A DNA stretch of 64,000 bases from Pseudomonas sp. MMS21 TM103. GTDB taxonomy: Bacteria; Pseudomonadota; Gammaproteobacteria; Pseudomonadales; Pseudomonadaceae. The DNA is taken from NCBI RefSeq assembly GCF_022132145.1, contig NZ_JAJISP010000002.1, positions 248,001-312,000 of the forward strand. Reading direction: 5' to 3'. The notes under the pieces are model-generated. The model was not told where the DNA came from, searched no databases, and saw only the letters and a program-made list of their open reading frames with translations. A program made the translations under genes and the position numbers. Position 1 is the first letter of the stretch. Each line of letters opens with the position of its first letter. This document shows, in pieces, positions 46,427 to 55,118 of this stretch.

Positions 46427-46496
46427 CCGTGTCGAGTTTTCAGACTGCAGAGTGGCAGATTGCCGCTATCTCTGGCAACCAAGAAGGGGCCCGCTC

Positions 46497-47192
46497 TCAG
46501 AAGCCCGCGGGATCAATTGTTTTGCATGCAAGGCTCGCCGAGATATCAGTCTCAGGCTCCCCAAGCAGCAACAGCATGGGAGGCTCGCAGGGGTAGAACT
46601 TGAGACCTAGTTTGTAGAAGACGAGGTGAGGGTTGAAGTTGGGCAGCGCTTCATCCAACTCGATGTACATGGCCAGTGACAAGTCGGCTCTGCCGAACAA
46701 ATTGGCGAAAACAGTCTTGAAGCTGAGACCATCCAGTTTGGCTGCCGGGAGCTGCGAGGGATGGTCGTAACTAATCAGCTCGCACCGTAACCGGCGGCTG
46801 GTCGATTCGGCCAACACGCTCACGAAATCAGCGTAGTCAGTGCAGATCATTCCGCTTCCCAGCAAAGCCTCCCGCAGATAGGGCATCACGGCTTCGGCCC
46901 AGGCTCTGAAGTCCGAGTCTGCGTCTCCGGCCTGATAAATCACTTGGTAGCCATTTTTCGGCAGTTTGCGATCCATTGGCATCTGGTCAAGGAAGAAAAC
47001 CACTTCCGAATGAGTATCGACGGCAGTGTAATCAAACGGCGCGTTGACCGCGAAACACACGTCGCTATTGCCAAGACTTGCTCTAGGTGCGTCACGCCAA
47101 AAGGTGGTGTGTAGGGATTCATCGCAAGCGTCGAAATCCATCGTGCGGATAGTCAAACTCAGAGACACCGGTTCTTCTTTCAGCTTTGCCAT
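46497..47192 (-). CDS. Hypothetical protein
   Basis: A 231-aa soluble protein of mixed alpha/beta character (SLSLTIRTMDFDACDESLHT at the start; SLAMYIELDEALPNF later). No family recognised, no membrane segment. The chosen ATG (47190-47192) begins the well-composed part; an upstream in-frame start at 47258 exists. It precedes the WYL gene on the same strand by 70 bp and may belong with the WYL/C39-like unit. Confidence 0.55.
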   Translation of the reverse strand: MAKLKEEPVSLSLTIRTMDFDACDESLHTTFWRDAPRASLGNSDVCFAVNAPFDYTAVDTHSEVVFFLDQMPMDRKLPKNGYQVIYQAGDADSDFRAWAEAVMPYLREALLGSGMICTDYADFVSVLAESTSRRLRCELISYDHPSQLPAAKLDGLSFKTVFANLFGRADLSLAMYIELDEALPNFNPHLVFYKLGLKFYPCEPPMLLLLGEPETDISASLACKTIDPAGF

Positions 47193-47396
47193 ACCTATCA
47201 CTATCTCAGTTGGTGGTGTAGGAGCCCGTCTTTGCTCAGCGGGTAAGCCCGGACGCAATAATCTACCTACAGCGCGACAGAATAAGACGCATGAAAAATG
47301 TTACGCAGAGCACTACGCCGAGCAACGACCACGTCTCATTTTGTCGCGTTGCTATTGGATGCTGTTTCCGTCAGCCATCTAAGGCAGCAGTACCAA

Positions 47397-48072
47397 TGAA
47401 AAATAGAGATCTAATCATCAGCAACCTCCGCGAGAGCATTTACTCTCTGGAAACGATCATCGCTACCTGCAGCCGTCAGCCCTGGAACAAAGGAAAATTG
47501 GTCGGGCAGAAAACCCCACTCCGACTAAGAGATATCTGGGCCATCCGAGTAAGGCTTCAAATTGCAGAAAGAACCCGGGATCTGGCTCTTTTCGATCTGG
47601 CCATCGCCAGCAAGCTTCGAGCCTGCGACTTAACCAAGCTCCGAGTGCGCGACGTTGCCCATGGCGAGCACGTGTTATCACGAGCCATGGTGCTGCAGCA
47701 GAAAACGCAGCGGCCAGTGCCGTTCGAGATCACTGAGCAAACACGGTCTGCTCTCGCTGCCTGGATACTTCAAGCCCATCTCTCCGCAGCGAGGACTGCC
47801 TTTTTCCGAGCCGGCTGCGTACCTCAGACCATCTATCCACTTGGCAATACGCTCGTATCGTCAAAGGCTGGGTGAAAGCCATTGACCTTGATCCAGCCAT
47901 CTATGGCACTCACACAATGAGACGTACGAAAGCATCACTGATCTATCGCAGGACGAAGAACCTGCGGGCGGTTCAACTGCTGCTCGGCCATACGAAGCTT
48001 GAGAGCACCGTTCGATATCTGGGGATTGAGGTCGATGACGCCCTAGAAATGGCGGAACAGACCGAGGTTTGA
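47397..48072 (+). pseudogene. Small tyrosine recombinase, frameshifted
   Basis: Two frames together encode a compact XerC-like recombinase of about 225 aa: first KLRACDLTKLRVRDV (R region), then in another frame THTMRRTKASLIYRRTKNLR and LLGHTKLESTVRYLG (H-x-x-R, H and nucleophile Y). The shift from frame one to frame two is near 47787, where one base seems lost before the codons for DCLFPSR. The gene would be full length without it. It is not IntI-like: it is too short for IntI and I see no IntI-specific insert. It ends 57 bp from an attC-like site. Confidence 0.8.
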
Positions 48073-48128
48073 CCATGCATAGCGACGGTCGAAGTCAGGC
48101 CGTCGCTAACCGGCCAGAAGCAGTCAGT

Positions 48129-48188
48129 GCCTAACGCCTGAATTAAGCCGTGCCGCGAAGCGGCGTCGGCTTGAATGAATTAATAGGC
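48129..48188 (-). repeat. Integron attC-like site (aadA-type)
   Basis: On the minus strand it reads as a 60-bp attC: a degenerate inverse core (GCCTATT), the arms TTCAAGCCGACGCCGC and GCGGCACGGCTTAA around TTC, and a perfect core GTTAGGC. It closely resembles the aadA cassette attC as I remember it. It starts 15 bases after the stop of the NERD-helicase gene, on the strand of that gene, as the attC of a gene cassette would. Confidence 0.75.
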
Positions 48189-48203
48189 CACAATTCGCAC
48201 ACA

Positions 48204-50066
48204 CTACTTTTCCTCATAGCTTGGCCATGACTTTCCGAACTCAGTAAGAGCGGCTGCGCACGAAACAACCGTTAAATAACTGCCTTTTTCATGACGCTTT
48301 AGCCGTGTGAGCCCCGTATAAATTAATGCACAGGCTTGATTGTCAATTCCCCCCCCCACAAAAAGAACAATTGCACGAGACTCCCAGCCTTTAAAGCTAT
48401 GAAGTGTTGTTGCCTTGACTCTGGCATCCCCCATATAGAACCCCATCTTCTTCCGACGAGATTCTTTTTTGTCAGAGCTGTATGTGTGGACTGCGTTTAC
48501 TCCTTTGGAATCAAGAGCATTTACTACATCCGCGCCCATCGCTTGGCTGCCCGTCAAAAAAGTAATATCTGTAATTGCCAGAATGTCATCTTTAGCTCTG
48601 GGCGCCATTCTTAGGATTTCTTCCGCACAGATTTGCACGCATTCTTCAGGGCGTATTTGTACCCACCGCAAGTGGCATGGATACAGATCAAGCTCCCCCT
48701 GAGGGCCGTTGGGCAAATCGACTGTGTCACTGGGCAAGTACCGACTAGCAAAATTGCGCGCAGCCTCCATCGCTCTTGGCGGAAGTCTGTAACAAGTCTG
48801 AAGCTCTGCCCATCTACCACCAGGAAACCCAGCGCCAGTCATAGCCTCGTCGGTCCAAGATCGGGCAGTCCCATAGATATCCTGTGTCGCGTCAGCGACG
48901 AGCAGCATCTCTCCATTCTTCCGACATACCTTTCTTAACACACCCCACCAAGTTGGAAGGAAATCCTGACCTTCATCGACAAGCACAGCATCATATCTTT
49001 GTATGATTTCTTCAGCGTCTGCGTCTATACAACTTGCGACGAGTGCAGGAAGTCGTGTGCTCAGGACTTGATGTTCCTCCCCTTCGCTTCCTTTCCAAAG
49101 ATCGCGATACTCATCCTCACGGTCAGATTCTTCGCAAACCCGTTTACACCAAGCGTGGAAGTTAAGCCAAGTTACTCCTTGCCTTGTCCGCCCATGAGCA
49201 TTTGGCCACCTCACCGCTACATCCATAAGGTAGTGCAGCAATGTAATGTTGAAGGTTACAACAAGGACTTCCTTGCCTTCGCTAAGCAATTGCGCTGCTC
49301 GGGCTGCAAGAATTAGAGACTTTCCAGAACCTGCTGGGCCTTTGATTCGCCTGTAGCCTGATTGAGTACGTGAAGTTACATAGCTTCTTTGTGCAGCATC
49401 TAGCTCGATAGGCTTTCGTTGCGTGGCAGCGTAATCTGGTTCAACAAGCCAGTTTCTCATGTCGTTAGCCTGATCCTCAGTCATAAATCGTGACGAAGAT
49501 CGACGGCTTTCTGGAAACACCAAGTTAATTCTGCTTTCTGCAATTGCTTCAGAACCAGAGATCGGATTGTATTGGGGCCAATCCAGCATTCCTCTATAAG
49601 CTAGGCAGGGCCTCAGTAAGCTATTAATCTGCTCTTGCTTTGCAAACGGAAATATCACGCCTGCCGTGATGGTGGCAAAACCTGCATGTCCGTCCAACCT
49701 TGGGCAGTATAGATTGTGTATTTCCTGCTTATACCTAAATATTTTCTCAACAGGGTTCTGACTTTGAATTGAGAACGACTTATTTCCATCGCTTGCAAAT
49801 AGCTTGGGAGCCTTCCCGTCTTTCTCCTCAGTCCAGTACCGCATTGCATCGAAGCTCCAGTCTTTAACCTCGAATACCGCAATCCCAACATTAGGATTAA
49901 GAAGAACGAAGTCCGGCCTCAAGCCATTTAGATGCGGCTGGATGTAAATTTCCCATTCGGGTGCCAGTCTTTCGTTGAAGAGATTGAAAACAAGTCGTTC
50001 GCCTGCGGTAAGAGGCTGGCGGAGTCTCTCTAATTGGTCAATCGACGGTGATACGAAACGTTCCAT
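48204..50066 (-). CDS. NERD nuclease-UvrD/SF1 helicase fusion
   Basis: A 620-aa protein. Residues 20-140 are a NERD domain with a PD-(D/E)XK core: D52 in RPDFVLLNP and E66/K68 in VFEVKDW. The helicase has P-loop GPAGSGKS at 243-250, VLVDEGQDF as Walker B, and C-terminal motifs TLHSFKGWESRAI and YTGLTRLK. Such proteins are predicted DNA-processing or phage-defence enzymes; Nhi is a functional analogue rather than a clear homologue. Flanked by two attC-like sites in the same orientation. Confidence 0.85.
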   Translation of the reverse strand: MERFVSPSIDQLERLRQPLTAGERLVFNLFNERLAPEWEIYIQPHLNGLRPDFVLLNPNVGIAVFEVKDWSFDAMRYWTEEKDGKAPKLFASDGNKSFSIQSQNPVEKIFRYKQEIHNLYCPRLDGHAGFATITAGVIFPFAKQEQINSLLRPCLAYRGMLDWPQYNPISGSEAIAESRINLVFPESRRSSSRFMTEDQANDMRNWLVEPDYAATQRKPIELDAAQRSYVTSRTQSGYRRIKGPAGSGKSLILAARAAQLLSEGKEVLVVTFNITLLHYLMDVAVRWPNAHGRTRQGVTWLNFHAWCKRVCEESDREDEYRDLWKGSEGEEHQVLSTRLPALVASCIDADAEEIIQRYDAVLVDEGQDFLPTWWGVLRKVCRKNGEMLLVADATQDIYGTARSWTDEAMTGAGFPGGRWAELQTCYRLPPRAMEAARNFASRYLPSDTVDLPNGPQGELDLYPCHLRWVQIRPEECVQICAEEILRMAPRAKDDILAITDITFLTGSQAMGADVVNALDSKGVNAVHTYSSDKKESRRKKMGFYMGDARVKATTLHSFKGWESRAIVLFVGGGIDNQACALIYTGLTRLKRHEKGSYLTVVSCAAALTEFGKSWPSYEEK

Positions 50067-50090
50067 GTTCTCGAGAATCCCAACCTTGCG

Positions 50091-50151
50091 GTCTAACGTT
50101 GGAGTTAAACGGCGCCGAGTCAGCGGCGCCCGCTTGAACGACTTCTTATAT
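50091..50151 (-). repeat. Second integron attC-like site
   Basis: On the minus strand: degenerate inverse core ATATAAG, imperfect arms GTTCAAGCGGGCGCCG and CGGCGCCGTTTAAC, and a perfect core GTTAGAC at 50091-50097. It is the same orientation and spacing class as the site at 48129. It lies 15 bases after the stop of the membrane zinc-finger gene and 24 bases before the NERD-helicase start. Confidence 0.68.
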
Positions 50152-50166
50152 TTCTGCGAAAAATAT

Positions 50167-50583
50167 TTATATATTTAGCAGGCCTTTGCACCTTGGGTAT
50201 TTTGAGCAGCCCCAAAATTTTTTACCCGAATATGGGCCACTTTTTGCCGTTCGGAGTGTCATTAATGAGCCGCATTTAGGGCAGCATGGTGTTTGAGCTT
50301 CCTCAAAATCATCGTCTTTGATTTCTATTTCTGGCTGAGTAAATTTAAAATCTTTGTATTTTTCTTTGGTAATTGACTTTTCTGATAAATTCGAGTCATT
50401 GGTTAGAATAAAATAATTAACCAAAAGAGTAATCACAAAGGTGTGTGGTAGTGCGGCTATTAAGCAGTAGGGAGCAAAGCACGCCCCAAAAATAAATAAT
50501 TGATTGGCAATTATTATGATCACCCATGCAACTAATAACGTTTGAAAGTTCTTTAGCGCACTTTTGAATATTTCCTTTATCAT
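50167..50583 (-). CDS. Membrane protein with topoisomerase-type C4 zinc finger
   Basis: A 138-aa protein with two membrane helices (LLVAWVIIIIANQLFIFGAC and LIAALPHTFVITLLVNYFIL) and a C-terminal zinc finger of the topoisomerase IA type (CCPKCGSLMTLRTA, then FWGCSKYPRCKG). These fingers bind single-stranded DNA. Low GC, unlike the core genes. It is followed at once by an attC-like site, as a cassette gene would be. Confidence 0.7.
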   Translation of the reverse strand: MIKEIFKSALKNFQTLLVAWVIIIIANQLFIFGACFAPYCLIAALPHTFVITLLVNYFILTNDSNLSEKSITKEKYKDFKFTQPEIEIKDDDFEEAQTPCCPKCGSLMTLRTAKSGPYSGKKFWGCSKYPRCKGLLNI

Positions 50584-50839
50584 GCTTCAAACCGAAAAAT
50601 ATAACTATAGCAGGACGCGCAAGTGGGGTAATGTTTTCCGCCACTTGTGCCTGATAACGTTCCTTGTCCATGGATAACTCATTCAGCAGCATACAGGGCG
50701 CGGTGGAGACGTGATATGACGCGGGAAGAAAAAGCGACATGGCCTGCACAGAGATTACGAAGTCGGTAGCAACGTGTCCATGGTCTGTTTTGGACGGGCT
50801 ACTGCTGCTCGTGACGAGGAATTAGCCACTTTCGAGGGT

Positions 50840-50981
50840 GTGCAGAGGTCGGCTCCAGCACACATTCCATGCGCCGCAGCAGGATGATGCGGCCATACTA
50901 GGACTGCTTGAAGTCGCCGCGCAGCAGGTCGGCAATCGACCAGAGAAATGCGGCCGTCTGGGAATGGTTTTCCGTGTTCAC
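50840..50981 (-). pseudogene. hsdM (type I restriction methylase) 5' remnant
   Basis: A GTG with AGGAG seven bases upstream starts NTENHSQTAAFLWSIADLLR and GDFKQS, the normal start of a type I M subunit. Then a CAG to TAG nonsense change, YGRIIL, a small deletion (PFT lost), LLRRMECVLEPT, and loss of the rest. It shows that a type I R-M system once stood here. Confidence 0.75.
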
Positions 50982-51608
50982 GCTACTGCTCCTGGGTGAT
51001 CGGTCAAAATCGCTACTTTAACCTGATGAGCGCCACAAGATCAGACCAATCAGCCCTCAACCCTAGCCGTAATCGCTGGAAGCAGTAGTGCGCAATGCCA
51101 GTAAACAACCCGGAATGCATGGAATCAGTGAATTGCCCCTATTTTTAGACAAATCCGAATGGCTGGTTTTGGCCGAAAGCAGCCTGTTATGAAAGGCCGC
51201 TACCGCCCCGCAGGAGGCTTTGGTCATCGGCAAAAATCGGCCAATTGCCGGCAAAGCACAGGCCTCGCACATCCATTGCGGCCTGAATGCAACTCACGGC
51301 TATTTGAGTCGGGCGCTGACAGCTCAGATTCAGCCTGACTGCGCATAAACCTCAGCCATTTTGCAGTCCGGCAATGCTTGAACTGCGCCCTCTCGCGCGA
51401 CGCGGCGTAGCAGACCGCATTTTTTAACCCGGATTTACAACAACTTACTACTAGAAAAAGACGGGGGGGACGCTCAGTGCTTAGTGACGGCCGGTCCGCC
51501 TGTTTAGTATCTGATTCAAAATAAATTCAAACCTATATCACTCGAATGAACGCTCAGCGATGAGTGGATCGTTAAGCACTTACGCGTGAAATAGAGAGGA
51601 ATTTGCAT
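50982..51608. other. Gene-poor region
   Basis: No supported gene in about 630 bases. A diverged member of the GGCCGCTTT repeat family is at 51161-51186. The end must hold the promoter of the gene at 51609. Confidence 0.45.
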
Positions 51609-51938
51609 ATGTATACCCCATGCCCTTGCTGCAACTCAGGACGTGTCATAACGAAAAATATCGGACGAACAACCGGAGGCGTCATCGGCTCCGTTGGTGG
51701 AGCCGCTAGTGGAGCTGCTGGTGCTTTGTCAGGTGCAGAAATCGGAGGGGCTCTAGGTGTTGTGGGCGGCCCCGTGGGCATAGCCCTCGGGGGTATTGCC
51801 GGCGCGATCCTTGGCGGGCTGTTTGGCGGTGCAGCTGGAGGTTTGGCCGGAGCAACAATTGGCGAGCAACTCGATGAGCGCGTACTGAATAACTACGAAT
51901 GTTTGGAATGCGGACACGCGTACAGCGCTAACAGCTGA
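51609..51938 (+). CDS. Glycine-zipper protein with split zinc ribbon
   Basis: A 109-aa protein. CPCC near the N-terminus and CLECGHAY near the C-terminus could jointly bind zinc; between them lies a long Gly/Ala glycine-zipper region (GAEIGGALGVVGGPVGIALG, then GAILGGLFGGAAGGLAG) able to form a membrane hairpin. GAGG lies about nine bases before the ATG. It stands before the DUF932 module. No precise family. Confidence 0.6.
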   Translation: MYTPCPCCNSGRVITKNIGRTTGGVIGSVGGAASGAAGALSGAEIGGALGVVGGPVGIALGGIAGAILGGLFGGAAGGLAGATIGEQLDERVLNNYECLECGHAYSANS

Positions 51939-52011
51939 TCCAGCTAACCCATCCAGCCAGCATCGGCCCCACGATGCTGCGCTATTCCCCCTTGAGCAGG
52001 AGCAACTCACC

Positions 52012-52980
52012 ATGGCCCATCTCGTCGAGCAAATGGCTTACGTTGGCGCAGCACCCTGGCACGGCCTAGGCAGTCGCCTTTCACCCAAACAACCGCTGGA
52101 AGTCTGGCAACGTGAAGCCGGTATGAACTGGCAGATCCAGCACAGCCCGGTGCATTTCAAAGCCGACACGGTTGGCAACCTGGGCACCATTCACTCCTTC
52201 CCGGAACAGAAGGTGTTGTTCCGTTCGGACACCAAGACACCGCTGTCTGTAGTCTCCAGCCGCTACCAGATCGTGCAACCCGGCGAGGTGCTGGAGTTCT
52301 ACCGCGATCTCACCGAGGTCTCCGGTTATGAGCTGGAAACGGCAGGCGTATTAAAAGGTGGCCGCAAGTTCTGGGCCTTGGCCCGCACTGGTCAATCGAC
52401 CGCTTTGAAGGGCAATGACCAAGTCAACGGCTACCTGCTGCTGGCCACGTCCTGTGACGGCACCCTGGCCACTACCGCTACCCCAACCACCGTTCGCGTG
52501 GTCTGCAACAACACCCTGACCATCGCCCTGGATGGCACCACCCGAGCGATCAAGGTGCCGCATAACACGCGCTTCGATCCCCATGCGGTGAAGAAGCAAT
52601 TGGGTATCGCCGTCTCGCAATGGGACGAGTTCATGTACCGCATGCGTGCGCTGGCCGAACGCAAGGTGCAATGGCATGAGGCCATGGGCTACTTCATGAA
52701 TGTGTTGTGCGAAGTCAGCCCGACCAGCCAGCTGCCCGAGGTACTGCCCAACGAACGGGCGCTGCGCAAGGTGCAGGCGCTGTACGAAGGGCAAGGTCGC
52801 GGAGCCAATCTGGAATCGGCCAACGGCACCGCCTGGGGCCTGCTCAATGCCGTGACCGAATACGTCGACCACGAGCGCCGGGCTCGCAGCAACGAGTACC
52901 GCATGGACTCGGCCTGGTTCGGCCAGGGTGCGCAGATCAAGCAACGCGCGCTGGATGCCGCCCTGCAGCTCGCCGCCTAA
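52012..52980 (+). CDS. DUF932 (phage/plasmid-like TIGR03299) protein
   Basis: A 322-aa protein with the DUF932 layout: VGAAPWHGLGSRL at the start, YQIVQPGEVLEFYRDLTEVS, LLATSCDGTLATTATPTTVR, VCNNTL, and a C-terminal AWGLLNAVTEYVDHERR. Found on ICEs, plasmids and phages, usually beside YqaJ-type recombination genes, as here. AGGAG precedes the ATG. Biochemical role unknown. Confidence 0.87.
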   Translation: MAHLVEQMAYVGAAPWHGLGSRLSPKQPLEVWQREAGMNWQIQHSPVHFKADTVGNLGTIHSFPEQKVLFRSDTKTPLSVVSSRYQIVQPGEVLEFYRDLTEVSGYELETAGVLKGGRKFWALARTGQSTALKGNDQVNGYLLLATSCDGTLATTATPTTVRVVCNNTLTIALDGTTRAIKVPHNTRFDPHAVKKQLGIAVSQWDEFMYRMRALAERKVQWHEAMGYFMNVLCEVSPTSQLPEVLPNERALRKVQALYEGQGRGANLESANGTAWGLLNAVTEYVDHERRARSNEYRMDSAWFGQGAQIKQRALDAALQLAA

Positions 52981-53059
52981 CCCCCTACTTCCTCACACCC
53001 AATCACGCCCGGTCAGCCTCGTGCTGCTCGGGCGTTTTTATGCCCGCAAGGTGACCGTT

Positions 53060-54064
53060 ATGAAAGCCAAAAACCTGACTAGCACCACCGCAAAACCTCG
53101 CCAGGCCCTGCGCCTGGTCAACACCAAAGAACTGCCGCGTGAAGACTGGCTGGCCGTGCGCAAGCAAGGCATCGGTAGTTCCGATGCAGCAGCGGCCGTC
53201 GGCCTCAATCCCTACAAGTCGCAACTGGAGCTGTGGCTGGAGAAAACCGGTCGCGATACCACGCTGCCCAAGCTTGACCCGCACGATGAGGAAAGCCCGG
53301 CGTACTGGGGCAATATCCTCGAACCCATCGTTGCCTGGCATTACAGCAAACGCACCAGCAACCGCGTGCGGCGCATCAACGCCGTGCTGCAGCACCCTGA
53401 CCCTGAGTTGCCCTGGATGCTCGCCAACATCGACCGGGAAGTGATCGGTGCGGACGACGTGCAGATCCTCGAATGCAAGACCGCCGGCATAAACGGCGCA
53501 CGCCTCTGGAAGGAAGGCGTGCCCGAGTATGTGCAATTGCAGGTCATGCACCAGCTGGCGGTTACCGGTAAGCAGGCGGCGGATGTGGCCGTGTTGCTGG
53601 GTGGCCAGCACCTGGAGATCCATCGCATCGAACGGGACGAGCAGATGATTGCTCGCCTGATCGACCTGGAGCGCAAATTCTGGGCGTGCGTGGTAACCGA
53701 TACCCCGCCGGCTGCCGATGGCTCCGCATCAGCAGAAGCCGCCCTGCGCTGCCTCTATCCCGAGGACAACGGCCAGGTGAAGGACTTCAGCTCCAATCCT
53801 GCTCTGTCGATTGCATACGTGGAACTCAAATCAGTACGCAAGAACATTGCCCAGCAAGAACAGCGCGAAGCCCAGCTCAAACAAACCCTACAACAGGCCA
53901 TGGGCGAAGCAACCCGAGCGGAGTTCTCCAGCGGCTACATCAGCTGGAAGAAATCCAAGGACAGCGTCGGGCTGGACGTCGAGCGCATGCTCAAGGACAA
54001 ACCCTACCTGCAAGCCCGTTACCTCAAGATCAAGGACGGCAGTCGCCGCTTCCTGATCGCCTGA
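53060..54064 (+). CDS. YqaJ-family viral recombinase (exonuclease)
   Basis: A 334-aa lambda-exonuclease-fold protein: RKQGIGSSDAAAAVGLNPYK, LEPIVAWHYSKRT and ILECKTAGINGARLW are the YqaJ motifs, including the E-x-K of the active site. The ATG at 53060 follows AAGG by nine bases. It lies between DUF932 and an RDF-like gene, with gaps of about 80 bp, as in ICE recombination modules. Probably processes double-strand ends for single-strand annealing. Confidence 0.88.
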   Translation: MKAKNLTSTTAKPRQALRLVNTKELPREDWLAVRKQGIGSSDAAAAVGLNPYKSQLELWLEKTGRDTTLPKLDPHDEESPAYWGNILEPIVAWHYSKRTSNRVRRINAVLQHPDPELPWMLANIDREVIGADDVQILECKTAGINGARLWKEGVPEYVQLQVMHQLAVTGKQAADVAVLLGGQHLEIHRIERDEQMIARLIDLERKFWACVVTDTPPAADGSASAEAALRCLYPEDNGQVKDFSSNPALSIAYVELKSVRKNIAQQEQREAQLKQTLQQAMGEATRAEFSSGYISWKKSKDSVGLDVERMLKDKPYLQARYLKIKDGSRRFLIA

Positions 54065-54144
54065 ACCCAGCCATTCACCCTCAAGCCACCCGCTTAGCTC
54101 GCTGACCCGGTGGCTTTTGTTTATTCAGATTAAGGAGAACCATC

Positions 54145-55071
54145 ATGCTCAAAGGTCTGGCTATCACCCCTCCGGTGCTCGGGCGTATCTCCATCGGCAA
54201 GGTCGTCGAGAAAAACGGCAAGCGCCTGCCGGAGAAGGACGATCAATTCACCATCACCTCGCAAGTCCAAGGCCGCGAAGGCTGGCTGCTGCACCCACTC
54301 AACGACGAGCTGCGACAGACGCAGGAAGACAAGCTGCGCAGCATCCCGATTCGCTTTCTGTTCAATGAGCCGGATCTCAACTTCCGCGCCGACTACACCC
54401 TGTTCGATCGCACCACGGGGCGGCCGGTGTGCGTCGGCAACGGAGAAACCTGCAAGCGGCAATGTGAGGATGGGGTCAAGTCCATGCCCTGCCCCTCGCC
54501 GGATGCCTGTCCGTTGGCCAAGGGGGGAGCCTGCAAGCCTTACGGGCGACTGAACGTGGTGATCGGCGACGATGACCCGCTCGGCAGCTTCGTGTTCCGC
54601 ACCACCGGCTTCAACAGCATCCGCACCCTGGCGGCGCGCCTGCAGTACTTCCAGGCCATCTCCGGTAATCGGCTGGCGTGCTTACCCCTGGAGATGCGTC
54701 TGCGCGGCAAGTCCACCCGGCAGAGCCACGGCACGCCGATCTTCTACGTCGACATCACGGTACGTGGCGGCCTTTCGCTGGAGGCAGCGCTGCTCGATGC
54801 ACAGCAAACCGATGAGGTCCGTCGCAACGCGGGCTTCGATCAAGAAGCACTGGATCGTACTGCGCGGCAGGGCTTCAACAACGGGGCATTCGAAGACAGC
54901 GAGGAAGATACCGGCGCCATCGTTGAAGAGTTCTTCTCCGCGTCTGGAGAGGAAACCCGTACCGCTGTACCCACCACCAAACCTTCAGCCTCGGCCCAAC
55001 CTTCACTGGCGGAAAAGCTCGAATCCAAAGCCCTGCAGGGCAGCAGCGAGCAACCTGGCCGCACCCACTAA
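54145..55071 (+). CDS. Recombination directionality factor-like protein
   Basis: A 308-aa protein. LKGLAITPPVLGRISIGKVV, a cysteine cluster (GETCKRQCEDG, PCPSPDACPLAKGGACKPYG) and FRTTGFNSIRTLAARLQYFQ fit the family annotated as RDF or 'hydrolase or metal-binding protein' on ICEs and phages. The cysteines may bind metal. The C-terminus is acidic and then proline/serine rich. A clear GGAG precedes the ATG. Confidence 0.78.
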   Translation: MLKGLAITPPVLGRISIGKVVEKNGKRLPEKDDQFTITSQVQGREGWLLHPLNDELRQTQEDKLRSIPIRFLFNEPDLNFRADYTLFDRTTGRPVCVGNGETCKRQCEDGVKSMPCPSPDACPLAKGGACKPYGRLNVVIGDDDPLGSFVFRTTGFNSIRTLAARLQYFQAISGNRLACLPLEMRLRGKSTRQSHGTPIFYVDITVRGGLSLEAALLDAQQTDEVRRNAGFDQEALDRTARQGFNNGAFEDSEEDTGAIVEEFFSASGEETRTAVPTTKPSASAQPSLAEKLESKALQGSSEQPGRTH

Positions 55072-55118
55072 CCCCTCCATCTTCATCACCCAACGCCTTA
55101 AACCTCAGGAGAATACTG

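Noticed and set aside
47397..48072. Integron integrase IntI
   Set aside because: About 225 aa and no visible IntI-specific insert; the orientation to the cassettes is also not that of an integron.
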